A DNA stretch of 64,000 nt. Source: CAZWSX01 sp964636985 (GTDB lineage: Bacteria; Planctomycetota; Planctomycetia; Pirellulales; Pirellulaceae). Of this stretch, positions 18,277 to 27,626 are shown piece after piece; the stretch's first letter is position 1; every line of letters begins with the position of its first letter. The notes under the pieces are model-generated. The model was not told the origin of the DNA and made no database searches. It saw nothing but the letters and a program-made list of their open reading frames with translations. The position numbers were made by a program, and so were the translations under genes. The DNA lies in assembly GCA_964636985.1 (NCBI GenBank), contig CAZWSX010000011.1, forward strand, positions 138,021 to 202,020. Reading direction: 5' to 3'.

Positions 18277-20616
18277 TCATCGCTCCTTCTGGGTGTAGAA
18301 GCGATTCGACAGCAAGTGCTCCAGCGCGGCCAACGCCGTCAGCAGAATTGCTAACAAGGGGCCCATTTCCTTGCCAACCCGCTGTTCGCCGACGACGCGT
18401 TGCAGCGACTCCGAACTATTGGCGAATTGATAACGGCCTTTTCCTAGATACTGATCGAGTTGTTTAGGATCGATCCGCGCGAGTTCCGTCGCGTCTTCGG
18501 AATAGTTGACGGCGAATCCGCGACCGATCGGCTGCCCTTTGAGTCCACGCATCCGATAGAGGCCCGGATTCTGCGTGAAGCGAACTTGAATCATTCCGTC
18601 CGCTGCCGCGATTTCCTGCGGGACATCGTTTGGCAAAAAGAGCTGGTAGCGGTCGGGAAACGTGTCGTCATTGTTGGGAAGCGACGCCATCTCACCCGCG
18701 CGGTAGTTGAGCCGTCCCTCTCCTCCCGACGCCAAATACTTCACCGACTCGTTGAGCATCACGAACCAGGGCCAGTTTTGCTCGCCCGCCCAGAGTTCGT
18801 TCCACCCATTGCGGCCGTCGGGTTCCAGAGGTTCCGTGGCAGGCGTAAGGAACGTCAAGATTTTCCCGCGGCCGTGAGCGGTTTCCATGATCGCGGGCTT
18901 GCCGTCGGAGAACGGTACGACCACGCTTGCCTCCGGCTTGCGCTGATCGATCCCCCAATAAAACCGAACGGGGAAGTTCTCCCACGGTGTTGTCGACGCC
19001 CTCTCCTGGAAGACCGACAACATGGGGTGCGCCAGTGTTCGCGGCAAGATCGACGTATCGCCCGGAGTCCGAACCGGCGCTCGCAGCACGCCGCCAACGC
19101 GGAACCCCAGAACATCCGTTGCCGCTCTATCAGCAAAGGAGTCGACCGGTTCGGCATGCGCTCCCAGATAGAGCGCCAGTCCGTGGCCCGTGGCGACGTA
19201 CTCCGCAAGCCGATTCCAAATCGCGGGCGAAAGAGGCGTTGGGTCCAAGAGGCAAGTCGCGGCGAAGCTATCAAGATCGGCAGTAGCTAGCTGTGCTTGG
19301 CTAATGGCCTTGCACTCGAATCGATCCTCGATCGCTTCCACGAATCCATCTTGATCGACGCCCGGCGGAGAAACGACCAACACCGAGAGGGGCTTCGCGA
19401 CTTCGATTGTCAACCAGCGGACATTGTCGGCCGCGAGCGCGTCCTCACCCAGAACGCGCACGAACCCTTGATGCACGCCCGGTTCCAGCCCGCTGATCCG
19501 GATTTGCAATTCCTTGCTATCGCCCGCGCCGAGGGGAATGGTTTCACGATAGCGTGTTTGGGTGCCGGGATAGATGGTCTTTCCATCGCGAACCACCGGC
19601 AGCGTCGGATCGGGAACTTCGAATACGCATTCCACCACCCGTTCGCCAGGCGAACGAAGTTCGTACAGGGTGGTCTCAATTTGAAGGGGAGCGCCGACCG
19701 TCAAGGTTTCGCGATTGACCCGCAACGGCCCCAAGCCGAAATTCTGTGGATTGCCGACACCCACATCAATGACGTAGATCGTGACATCCTTGGAAGCTCC
19801 TACGATACCGGCCAACTTGGTCGCGTCGGAGTTCCACGTGCCACGCGAGAGATCGGTGTAAAGATACAACTCCCGGCGGGCGAGTTCCGATTGAGAAAGC
19901 AGCGTGAACGCCGCCGCCGCGCGATCGGCCAAAGAAAGCGAACCTCCCTGAGCGTGCCAACGGTCAATGGCTTGCTGCGCCGCGCCCCGATCGGGTGAGA
20001 AAACCGGCGGCAGTGGCCGCCCATCGACGACGGCAATCTGGCTATCGCTGGGGAGCAACGCAATCAGCGACTTGGCCGACTCCTGCGCGACTTCGATCCG
20101 CGTTCGGTTCTCGAGCCGATAGTCCATGTGGGCCATGCTGTCGACAACGACCGCGGCCGCAACAGGAGCTTCTTCGTTTCCAAAGTTCGGATTAGTCGAT
20201 CGCGACGCAGTGAGCGCGTACCACCCCGCAATCAGCAGGAGCGTTGCAGCCAGCGCGCTAAGGCTAATCGGCCAGATGTTGTGCATCTTCCTCGACCATG
20301 CCGCAGCAGCACCGCAGGCGAGAATGATGGATACCAGCGTCAGCAAACCGGCCAGAATCCAATTTCCGGCGGACGCGGCCGCGACCGAGGGGCGCGCCAG
20401 TACCGCCGCCGCCAACAGGACCACCAGGCACCGCAACGCCAGCAGCATCCAGTGCCGCAGGTTGAGCTGCCGCGTGTTTGTTTCGTGTTTTTGCTGGATG
20501 AACCGAATCGCCGGAAACGGCAAACTGCGCGGTTTGCGGCGCATCGCCAGGTGGATAATGATCGGCAGCGCGACCAGTAATCCTCCGCCAAGTAAGAGCG
20601 CGTTTTGAAACGTCAT
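18277..20616 (-). CDS. BatA-like protein with N-terminal double-transmembrane domain
   Basis: A 779-residue membrane protein. The N-terminus (FQNALLLGGGLLVALPIIIHL, then RKPRSLPFPAIRFI and RHWMLLALRCLVVLLAAAVL) is the double-transmembrane module of the aerotolerance/BatA family. Two further hydrophobic segments follow near residues 90-140. The VWA-like segment carries DSMAHM in place of a canonical DxSxS MIDAS, so metal binding may be lost. A large extracytoplasmic beta-rich region follows, with a final membrane helix (MGPLLAILLTALAALEHLL). Three bases separate it from the DUF58 gene upstream. Bat/MoxR systems are linked to stress tolerance and assembly of envelope complexes; the client here is unknown. 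Confidence 0.8.
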   Translation of the reverse strand: MTFQNALLLGGGLLVALPIIIHLAMRRKPRSLPFPAIRFIQQKHETNTRQLNLRHWMLLALRCLVVLLAAAVLARPSVAAASAGNWILAGLLTLVSIILACGAAAAWSRKMHNIWPISLSALAATLLLIAGWYALTASRSTNPNFGNEEAPVAAAVVVDSMAHMDYRLENRTRIEVAQESAKSLIALLPSDSQIAVVDGRPLPPVFSPDRGAAQQAIDRWHAQGGSLSLADRAAAAFTLLSQSELARRELYLYTDLSRGTWNSDATKLAGIVGASKDVTIYVIDVGVGNPQNFGLGPLRVNRETLTVGAPLQIETTLYELRSPGERVVECVFEVPDPTLPVVRDGKTIYPGTQTRYRETIPLGAGDSKELQIRISGLEPGVHQGFVRVLGEDALAADNVRWLTIEVAKPLSVLVVSPPGVDQDGFVEAIEDRFECKAISQAQLATADLDSFAATCLLDPTPLSPAIWNRLAEYVATGHGLALYLGAHAEPVDSFADRAATDVLGFRVGGVLRAPVRTPGDTSILPRTLAHPMLSVFQERASTTPWENFPVRFYWGIDQRKPEASVVVPFSDGKPAIMETAHGRGKILTFLTPATEPLEPDGRNGWNELWAGEQNWPWFVMLNESVKYLASGGEGRLNYRAGEMASLPNNDDTFPDRYQLFLPNDVPQEIAAADGMIQVRFTQNPGLYRMRGLKGQPIGRGFAVNYSEDATELARIDPKQLDQYLGKGRYQFANSSESLQRVVGEQRVGKEMGPLLAILLTALAALEHLLSNRFYTQKER

Positions 20617-20619
20617 GCT

Positions 20620-21516
20620 TCAACCTCGCGTCTTGCGCTGGTGGAGGTATTCGACAAGGGCTTTATCGAATTGCATGCTCGTATCGAGCGGCACGTAGTC
20701 GACGCCCGTCTGGAAACACTCCTTGCGCCATTTCTCGCGAAAGGCGGCGAACTCGCGGCGGTATTCGTCGCGATAGTTCGAGGCGTCGACTTCAATCTTT
20801 TCGAGCGACTCGGGATCTTCGAACTCGATCAACCCGTCAAAAGGAAACGTCGCTTCGGCTTCGTCAACAATGTGAAACAAGATCACGTCGTGGCCGCCGT
20901 GGCGCAAACGGCGCAGGCTTTGGGCGATCGATTCAAAGTCGCCCAGCAAATCGGTAAAGACCATCACCAGGCTGCGATGCCGCAACATCGCCGCCAGTTG
21001 AATCAGGCTCTTGCCGATGTCGGTTTTGCCCGCGGGCTTGAGATTGGCCAGGTGCGAAATGACGTTACCTACCTGCGTCCGTTTCGATTTGGGCTGGATG
21101 CAGTCGCGAATCTTTTCGTCGAACGTCACCAGCCCGCAGGGGTCTTGCTGGCCTACCATCAGGTAACACAACGCGGCCGCCAGGCAGACGGCATAGTCGA
21201 ACTTGGTAAGCTCCTGCCGGTACGTGTACGACATCGAGTCGCTCAGGTCGATCGTCAAATAGCCGGTGATGTTCGTTTCGGCTTCGAACTTTTTGACGTA
21301 ATACTTATCGGTCTTGGCGAAGACGAGCCAATCGATGTCTTTAGGGTCGTCGCCGGGGGCATAGCGGCGATGTTCACTGAACTCGACCGAGAAGCCCTGA
21401 AACGGGCTGGCGTGCATCCCCTGCAAGAAACCTTTGACCACGAACTGCGCGCGCAGGTCGAGCCGCTTGATCTGATTGACGACTTGCGGCTTGAGGTACT
21501 TTTCGACCGAAGACAT
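20620..21516 (-). CDS. DUF58 domain protein
   Basis: A 298-residue protein of the DUF58 family, which accompanies MoxR ATPases. The hallmark pattern is present: FSEHRRYAPGDDPKDIDW, then KKFEAETN, and a VWA-like strand TIDLSDSMSY carrying DxSxS. No membrane segment is visible, so it is probably cytoplasmic or membrane-associated through partners. GGAGG lies about nine bases before ATG 21516. It is the second gene of the operon, 30 bases after MoxR, and is thought to be an adaptor between the ATPase and the VWA proteins (family knowledge; role in this species inferred). Confidence 0.88.
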   Translation of the reverse strand: MSSVEKYLKPQVVNQIKRLDLRAQFVVKGFLQGMHASPFQGFSVEFSEHRRYAPGDDPKDIDWLVFAKTDKYYVKKFEAETNITGYLTIDLSDSMSYTYRQELTKFDYAVCLAAALCYLMVGQQDPCGLVTFDEKIRDCIQPKSKRTQVGNVISHLANLKPAGKTDIGKSLIQLAAMLRHRSLVMVFTDLLGDFESIAQSLRRLRHGGHDVILFHIVDEAEATFPFDGLIEFEDPESLEKIEVDASNYRDEYRREFAAFREKWRKECFQTGVDYVPLDTSMQFDKALVEYLHQRKTRG

Positions 21517-21546
21517 ATCCCGTCGCCTCCGACGCGTAAGACGGGG

Positions 21547-22623
21547 TTAAGCGAATCGCTGCCCCGATGGCGGCGGCGGAGGTGGCGATCCCGCGCCCCC
21601 TTCGGTGTACTTGGGAACCTCCGGTTCCGGAACGTCCTTGAGCAATCGCTTCACGATGTCTTCCGACGTCATGCCTTCCGCCTGGGCCTGGAAATTCGTG
21701 CTCAAACGATGCCGAAGAACGGGAATCGCGATCCGGCGAATGTCGTCGATAGCGACCGAGAACCGCCCATCCATCGCGGCGATGGCCTTGCCGCCGTTCA
21801 GCAAGAATTGTCCAGCACGAGGGCCGGCCCCGTAGTCGACCAGTTCTTTAACGTACGCGGGCGCCGTTGGGTCTTTCGGACGCGTGGCTCGCACCAGCCG
21901 GGCCGCGTACTTCACAGCAAACTCGCTCACCGCCACCGATCCCACAAGCTTTTGCAAATTGACAATCGCCCGGGCAGACAAGATCTTTCGGATCTCGGGT
22001 TTTTCGCTGCGGGTCGTCTGCGAGAGGATTCGCTCCTCTTCCTCGGCCGTCGGGTAGCCAACCTTGATGTTGAACATGAACCGGTCGAGCTGGGCTTCGG
22101 GGAGCGGGTAGGTCCCTTCCTGTTCGATCGGGTTCTGAGTCGCGATACAGAAAAACGGCTCGGGCAACTCGTAGGTGGTCCGCCCGACCGTCACTTCACG
22201 TTCCTGCATGGCCTGGAGCAGTGCGGCCTGCGTTTTAGGGGGCGTTCGGTTGATTTCGTCCGCCAGCAGGATGTTGGTGAAAATGGGGCCTTCCACGAAG
22301 CGGAAATTGCGCTTGCCCGCTTCGTCTTCGTCCAGCACGTTGGTCCCCGTGATGTCGGAGGGCATCAAGTCCGGCGTGAACTGAATACGTTTGAACGAAA
22401 CATCGAGAATCCGGGCAATCGTGCTGACCATCAAGGTCTTGGCCAGGCCAGGTACCCCTTCCAGGAGGCAATGCCCCCGCGTGAAGATGGCGGCGAAGAT
22501 CTGTTCGATGACTTCGTTTTGCCCGACGATCACTTTTTGCAGCTCTTGCTGCATGATCATGCGGTGTTGGCTGAATTCTTGGAGGATTTCGCCCAGGCTG
22601 CGAGGTTTGTTGGCAGTCGACAC
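21547..22623 (-). CDS. MoxR-family AAA+ ATPase
   Basis: A 358-residue AAA+ chaperone-like ATPase. Walker A is EGVPGLAKT (about residues 55-63), Walker B lies in LLADEINR, and sensor residues follow in IATQNPIEQEGTYPLPEAQLDRF, all typical of MoxR. A proline-rich tail with six consecutive prolines ends the protein. The start appears to be GTG at 22623; a GGAGG lies 13 bases upstream, a little far. It is the first gene of the four-gene minus-strand operon with DUF58, BatA-like and VWA proteins. It probably uses ATP to activate or remodel the VWA partners at the membrane. Confidence 0.9.
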   Translation of the reverse strand: MSTANKPRSLGEILQEFSQHRMIMQQELQKVIVGQNEVIEQIFAAIFTRGHCLLEGVPGLAKTLMVSTIARILDVSFKRIQFTPDLMPSDITGTNVLDEDEAGKRNFRFVEGPIFTNILLADEINRTPPKTQAALLQAMQEREVTVGRTTYELPEPFFCIATQNPIEQEGTYPLPEAQLDRFMFNIKVGYPTAEEEERILSQTTRSEKPEIRKILSARAIVNLQKLVGSVAVSEFAVKYAARLVRATRPKDPTAPAYVKELVDYGAGPRAGQFLLNGGKAIAAMDGRFSVAIDDIRRIAIPVLRHRLSTNFQAQAEGMTSEDIVKRLLKDVPEPEVPKYTEGGAGSPPPPPPSGQRFA

Positions 22624-22960
22624 GTCGAACTATTCGCCTCCGATGCGGGAGCCCCAGAACCGGCCCATTGCGGCAACTCGATCCGCCCAGCACTGCAAAC
22701 AGCAATGGAGCGCCAAAGTTCCATTCGGCTGATTCGGTGAACCAGCTTGGCCGTACCGGACCATTCCCAACGAGTTGTCACCTTCGTTAAGCCACCTGTG
22801 GCGATTCTAGGGGTGAATGGCCAGTCGAGCAATTGACCGGGGCCGATTTGAACCCCCTGTCGAATATCTCCGTAATGCCGTTAACTAAATAAGTGGTGCG
22901 GCTTTGTGCTATTCTGGCGTAGGGCACTGCATGGGAGCTCCACTCATGGGAGCAAAGGCG
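22624..22960. other. Divergent intergenic region between the MoxR operon and the DUF4159 gene
   Basis: These 337 bases must hold the promoters of both divergent units. A TTGACC lies near 22833 on the plus strand but I could not pair it with a good -10 box. No hairpin, repeat or small gene stood out. Weak in-frame starts for the DUF4159 gene (TTG 22904, ATG 22931, ATG 22946) fall in its right end. Confidence 0.5.
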
Positions 22961-25408
22961 ATGGGAAACGCAGCCGAACGGATCGCGCGCGGCGTCAGGG
23001 TTGCCGTAAGCGGTAAAGTCGCGCGGATTCTAATTGTCGCGACCCTCACCTTTTCGCTTGTCGCCCGCAGCGCGGCACTCGCGGCTGAGGACGAGATCGA
23101 TGCCCGCACAGTTAACGAGGCCATCGACGGCGCGGCCGACTTTCTGTTATCACGGCAAGAACCCTCCGGCAGCTGGGAACAATGGCCCGGCCAACCGGCG
23201 GGATTGAGCGCCCTTTGCACCCTCGCGTTGCTCAACGCCGGACGAAAGCCTAGCGATCCGCGCGTCTCCAAAGCTCTCGATCACTTGGTCGCTCAAAAAC
23301 CGGAGATGGTTTACGCGTCGTCCTTGATTGTGATGTCCCTTTGCGCTGCGGATCCGGAAGGAAAACGCTACAGCGAAGCGATCCGCAAGCACGCCATGTG
23401 GCTGGAGTCGGTCCAAGTCCAGGTGGGCATCGGGAGAGGCGGTTGGACGTACGGTCACGAACGCAACGGCGCCTACGACAACTCCAACAGCCAGTTCGCG
23501 CTGCTCGCCCTTTACGAAGCAAAACGCACGCTGCCCGATTTGAAGATCCAGGCCCTTACGTGGCAAACGGCGCTTGACTATTGGCTCAGCCGTCAGTGCA
23601 ACGATGGTTCGTGGACCTACAAGCAGAAGGAAGATGGCGACTCGTCCGGCAGTATGACTTGCGCCGGAATCACCTCGGTCATCATCGCGAGCGGTCAAGT
23701 GAACGCTTTGTCGGCCTCGTTCGACGACTCGGGCAACATCCGATGCTGTGGAAGTACGCGGGAGGAAGACGCGGTCGAAAACGGCTTAAGATGGCTGGGG
23801 AATCACTTCAAGGCCAATAGCCACCCGCGCACGATCGGCGAAGGCATCGATGGCGACTTCCACCTCCTGTATTACCTGTACGGGGTCGAGCGGGTCGGCC
23901 GGATGACGGCCCGCCGCTTCTTCGTAGGCCACAAGGGACAGCACTACGATTGGTACCGCATGGTATCCGAGTTCCTCGTCCGCCAGCGTCGCGATCCCAT
24001 TTGGGGCGGTTTCATCGGTGAGCATCACGCCGAGCGAAATCCACTGGTGAGCACCTCGCTGGCGCTGCTGTTTCTTTCGAAGGGGCGCCGACCGATCGTC
24101 ATGAGCAAAGCCCAGTGGGGCGAGCCGGGAAGCAACGATTGGGACCATCATCGCGGTGGTGTGCACAACGTCGTCACGCACATCGAACGCCTTTGGAAGC
24201 GCGACCTGTCGTGGCAGACCATCAGTATGAGCGGCGCCACGGTCGGCGACTTGATGGAGACGCCAATCCTCTTCATGAGCGGTTCCGAGGCCCTCAAGCT
24301 GAACGAAGCCGACGAAGTGAAGCTCAAACGTTACCTGGAACAGGGGGGCTTCCTGTTCGCCGAAGCCTGCGATGGCGACGGCTGCGACGGGAAGGAATTC
24401 GATGCCAGCTTCCGCCGACTGATGGCAAAGTTGTTTCCCGAAAGCCAGTTGCGACTCCTTCCGCCCGATCATCCGGTTTGGTTCGCCGAACAGCGGGTGT
24501 CGGCAAAACAAATGAAGCCGCTGTTAGGCCTGGATACCTGCTGCCGCACTGCCGTTGTTTACTGCCCCGAGAATCTCTCGTGTTTGTGGGAGTTAAAGCG
24601 GCCCGACCGCGGCACCGCGTTGCCTAAAACGGTGCAAGAACGAGTCGACGGCGCGGTGGCAATTGCGGCCAACGTCGCAGCGTATGCCACCAACCGCGAA
24701 CTCAAAGAAAAGCTCGATCGCCCGCAGCTCTCGTGGGAAAGTTCCAGCGGCAAGACGCCCAAGCGAGGGGCGCTGGTCATTCCCAAGCTTGCTCACAGCG
24801 GGGGAGCCGACGACGCCGTTCACGCCGTCGCCAACTTGATGCAGGTGCTCCAACGGGACCTGGAAATTCGAACCGAAGCGCAGCGCCAGATTCTCGCCCC
24901 CGACGATCCCAAGCTGCTCGACTACCCCATCGCCTACATTCACGGCCGCCGCGCGTTTCGCTTTACCGCGGCCGAACGCGAAGCCTTGCGAACCTATCTG
25001 CAGCGCGGCGGTTTCCTGATGGGCGACGCGATCTGCGGCAGCAACGAGTTCGCCACCTCGTTCCGCCGCGAAATGGAAGCAATTTTCCCCGAGGCGAAAC
25101 TCGAAGCCATTCCCGCCGATCACCCGCTGATGCTGAACGAGGTTTACCGCGGCTTCGATATCAGCACGGTTTCACTCCGCGACCCACAAGCCCGCGGCGG
25201 CGCTGGCGATCCGCTCAAGTCACGCATCGTGAAGACGGCGCCAGTCCTCGAAGGAATCAAGGTCGACGACCGATTTGTGGTCGTCTTCTCTCCCTACGAC
25301 TTGAGCTGCGCACTAGAAAAAGCAAACTCCCCCGACTGCAAAGGCTACACAAGAGACGACGCGGCAAAGATCGCCGCGAACATTGTGCTGTATGCGCTGC
25401 AAGAGTAA
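22961..25408 (+). CDS. Exported protein with cyclase-like alpha repeats and two DUF4159 domains
   Basis: About 815 residues from ATG 22961, preferred because GGAG lies eight bases upstream; ATG 22931 and 22946 are in-frame alternatives. An N-terminal signal sequence (ILIVATLTFSLVA core) is followed by an alpha/alpha-toroid region like prenyltransferase/squalene-cyclase repeats (about residues 30-370; motifs such as GSWEQWPGQPAGLSAL and DGSWTYKQ). Two DUF4159 modules follow (about 375-600 and 630-815), each with the GGFLFAEA or GGFLMGDA segment and a following SFRREM or SFRRLM helix. DUF4159 proteins are usual companions of MoxR-DUF58-BatA operons, here transcribed divergently. It is probably a periplasmic partner of that complex; no enzymatic residues could be assigned. 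Confidence 0.75.
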   Translation: MGNAAERIARGVRVAVSGKVARILIVATLTFSLVARSAALAAEDEIDARTVNEAIDGAADFLLSRQEPSGSWEQWPGQPAGLSALCTLALLNAGRKPSDPRVSKALDHLVAQKPEMVYASSLIVMSLCAADPEGKRYSEAIRKHAMWLESVQVQVGIGRGGWTYGHERNGAYDNSNSQFALLALYEAKRTLPDLKIQALTWQTALDYWLSRQCNDGSWTYKQKEDGDSSGSMTCAGITSVIIASGQVNALSASFDDSGNIRCCGSTREEDAVENGLRWLGNHFKANSHPRTIGEGIDGDFHLLYYLYGVERVGRMTARRFFVGHKGQHYDWYRMVSEFLVRQRRDPIWGGFIGEHHAERNPLVSTSLALLFLSKGRRPIVMSKAQWGEPGSNDWDHHRGGVHNVVTHIERLWKRDLSWQTISMSGATVGDLMETPILFMSGSEALKLNEADEVKLKRYLEQGGFLFAEACDGDGCDGKEFDASFRRLMAKLFPESQLRLLPPDHPVWFAEQRVSAKQMKPLLGLDTCCRTAVVYCPENLSCLWELKRPDRGTALPKTVQERVDGAVAIAANVAAYATNRELKEKLDRPQLSWESSSGKTPKRGALVIPKLAHSGGADDAVHAVANLMQVLQRDLEIRTEAQRQILAPDDPKLLDYPIAYIHGRRAFRFTAAEREALRTYLQRGGFLMGDAICGSNEFATSFRREMEAIFPEAKLEAIPADHPLMLNEVYRGFDISTVSLRDPQARGGAGDPLKSRIVKTAPVLEGIKVDDRFVVVFSPYDLSCALEKANSPDCKGYTRDDAAKIAANIVLYALQE

Positions 25409-25514
25409 GCCGAGCGACTGCCTCCTCCTCACTTCAAAAATCAAAAATCAGCAATCGATTAATGACTTTTCTCTAGAAGCAACGCGTCTTAGCTTAGCCA
25501 CTTGCACCGCGCAC

Positions 25515-25528
25515 GGACAGGAATGTCC
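25515..25528. repeat. Intergenic palindrome GGACAGGAATGTCC
   Basis: GGACAGGAATGTCC is a near-perfect palindrome in the 180-base gap between convergent genes (DUF4159 protein and DUF481 barrel). It shares the GACAGGAWTGTC core with the elements at 8592, 8694 and 37424. Confidence 0.5.
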
Positions 25529-25588
25529 ATGCTACTTTCTCTTCTGCTTGCCTTTTCTTCTTCGTGTCTTTGTGTTTTCGTGTGAGCC

Positions 25589-26611
25589 CTAAAACGACCA
25601 CATAAACATCGTCGAGTAATCCAAGTCGCTCGGCTTCTTATTAAACGGCGTCGAGTCGTACCGGTGAATCGCGCTCGACTTCAGGCTCAGCCCTAATTCT
25701 TTCGACAGCAAAAACTCGCACGCCGCCTGCGAGTTCAAACGGAAGTCGTTGAAGTCGGTCACGTTGGGGTAGTAAGTGCTTATGAACGTGAGCTTGCTGT
25801 GGTTGCTGAACGCCCGTTTGTATTCGCAACCCAGCAAAAGTTCGGGCTTGAACCTATCGTCGGGGCCGCCGACTTCGCGCGACGTCGACAACCCGAAACG
25901 CCCAATCAGCAATCGCGGATCGGTATTGATAAACTCGTAGCCATAGCCGGTGTCGCCTGAAATACGAGTGCGGAACGCCCGGAACTTGTCGTACTCGAGC
26001 AGTCCGTGGGCGAACTTGTTCCATGGCGTGTTGGGCATGGGAAAATCGATCCGGCCGTCGAGCAGCGTGGTATCGCCCACGCGTTTACCATCGGCTTGCC
26101 GTTGGATCGTCGTGAGTTGGACCTGGTGGACCAGTTCGGGCGTGACGTGTTTCACGTTGACCGCGAACCGCGACGTGAAGGTATCCGAGTTACCCGTCTG
26201 GCCGTTGAGCCCAAGCTCCACGCTCCCCTCGAAGGGCTCCCAAGTCTTGGGATCGTGCCACGATTCGGGCGTCCACTCGTAGACCCTTACAACGATCGGC
26301 GAGAAGTAATGCATGGGGGCTTCCAGCCACCCCGATTCCGGCGCGAGCCACTCGTCGATGGGCCTGGGTTCTCCGATGACGTTATCAGGCGCGGAATTCG
26401 TCGGCGATGTGGGCGGTTTTACGTCCGACTTTTCCGCGGGTGGTAACTCTTCTGGGCCCGGAGGAATTGCCGTCGGAACGGCATTCGCGGCGGCGACGGG
26501 AACGCCCGCGGGCGGCGTGGTTTCGGGAGCCGGGAGTGGGCTTTTGCCCAGCGCGCAGCAATGCGCCACCAGAGGGAGGAGGACGGCGATCACCAAACTC
26601 CTGAGGCTCAT
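25589..26611 (-). CDS. DUF481-family outer-membrane beta-barrel protein
   Basis: About 340 residues. The start at ATG 26611 gives a normal signal peptide (MSLRSLVIAVLLPLVAHCC); the frame stays open for 103 codons upstream without signal character. A Pro/Ala-rich linker (about 25-95) precedes a predicted barrel. Features include the VELGLNGQTGNSDTFTSRF strand typical of DUF481, alternating amphipathic strands, and a C-terminal phenylalanine (SF end) that fits an outer-membrane assembly signal. The function of the family is poorly known; a porin-like or structural role in the outer membrane is inferred. It converges on the DUF4159 gene. Confidence 0.75.
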   Translation of the reverse strand: MSLRSLVIAVLLPLVAHCCALGKSPLPAPETTPPAGVPVAAANAVPTAIPPGPEELPPAEKSDVKPPTSPTNSAPDNVIGEPRPIDEWLAPESGWLEAPMHYFSPIVVRVYEWTPESWHDPKTWEPFEGSVELGLNGQTGNSDTFTSRFAVNVKHVTPELVHQVQLTTIQRQADGKRVGDTTLLDGRIDFPMPNTPWNKFAHGLLEYDKFRAFRTRISGDTGYGYEFINTDPRLLIGRFGLSTSREVGGPDDRFKPELLLGCEYKRAFSNHSKLTFISTYYPNVTDFNDFRLNSQAACEFLLSKELGLSLKSSAIHRYDSTPFNKKPSDLDYSTMFMWSF

Positions 26612-26952
26612 AGTGGCTCGTTGGGGTCTCGGGGGCTGACACGAGATCGAATTGAAGACGGAACGCGAAAAGTGGGCAATGGCGATCGGAGGAGTTTTCG
26701 CCCGTGCGGATTGTTTGGCTTTTTTGAAGTAAGTCTTCTTCACGAAACAATTTCCGAAACAAAACGGCGGCTTCCCGAAAGCCAACTTATGGAAGTTGGA
26801 GCAACCTAAGCACTGCTGCCATCGCCTTTCAAAATCGCCATCGCGGTAAACTGGCCCTTGGCCGGCAAGCGGGTGCAAGTCGTTAGAATTGGCGATCTGG
26901 CCAAGCGATGCAAAGTGCAAGTCGCGGGCGCGATAGCAAAAGGAAGCGATCT
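26612..26952. other. Divergent intergenic region between the DUF481 gene and a SAM methyltransferase gene
   Basis: These 341 bases lie between divergent starts and should carry both promoters. The minus-strand frame of the barrel gene remains open up to 26920, which may tempt a longer start. The extra residues are Cys/Lys/Arg-rich and would bury the signal peptide, so I treat the stretch as non-coding. I see no hairpin or repeat in it. Confidence 0.5.
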
Positions 26953-27615
26953 ATGTCGTTGGCGCGGATTCTGGAACCCGAGGTGATGGACTCCGAGACG
27001 GAGGCCCGCGAGTACGACGAGATGGATCACCGCGAAGTGAACCAGCGGTTCGTCGACGATTTCCTCTCGTTTTGCTCAGAACCCACGGACGTCCTCGATC
27101 TGGGGTGCGGTACCGCACAGATCCCGATCGTGCTGGCCAAAGCGAACAAGGCCTGCCGCATCATGGCCGTCGACGCAGCCGTGGCAATGCTCGACATCGC
27201 CCGCTTCAACATCGAGATTGGCGGTGTCGTGGGGCGAGTTCAACTCGCCCAAGTGGACGCCAAGAAGCTCGGCTACAAAAGCGAAATGTTTGGAGCTGTG
27301 ATTTCCAACAGCATCATCCACCACATTCCCGAACCAGCCGGAGTCTTAGCCGAGGCAGTTCGCGTGACCAAAAGCGGCGGAACTCTTTTCTTCCGCGATT
27401 TACTGCGCCCGTGCGATTTAACGCAGCTTCAAACTCTCGTCCAACAATACGCAGGCGAGGCCAATCCCTCGCAGCAGAAGATGTTTGCCGATTCGCTGCA
27501 CGCGGCGTTATCCCTCGACGAAATCCGCGCCATGGTGTTGGCGCTCGGATTCGATGCCAGCGGCGTCCAAGCGACCAGTGATCGCCACTGGACCTGGGCG
27601 GCGATCAAGCGATAG
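26953..27615 (+). CDS. Class I SAM-dependent methyltransferase
   Basis: A 220-residue cytoplasmic methyltransferase. Motif I is VLDLGCGTAQIPI (about residues 49-61), followed by the acidic strand end AVDAAV, and a motif IV-like VISNSIIHHIPEP. The substrate is not identifiable; the fold is that of small-molecule or ubiquinone-type methyltransferases. ATG 26953 is chosen because AGGAAG lies six bases upstream; ATG 26908 would add 15 basic residues. The gene is single, followed by a convergent mutarotase gene 11 bases away. Confidence 0.85.
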   Translation: MSLARILEPEVMDSETEAREYDEMDHREVNQRFVDDFLSFCSEPTDVLDLGCGTAQIPIVLAKANKACRIMAVDAAVAMLDIARFNIEIGGVVGRVQLAQVDAKKLGYKSEMFGAVISNSIIHHIPEPAGVLAEAVRVTKSGGTLFFRDLLRPCDLTQLQTLVQQYAGEANPSQQKMFADSLHAALSLDEIRAMVLALGFDASGVQATSDRHWTWAAIKR

Positions 27616-27626
27616 TCGTTGGGGCT

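Noticed and set aside
20605..22740. A 711-codon open frame on the plus strand
   Set aside because: It lies opposite the DUF58 and MoxR genes, whose translations match known families. The antisense frame shows only mirrored codon bias and no domain.
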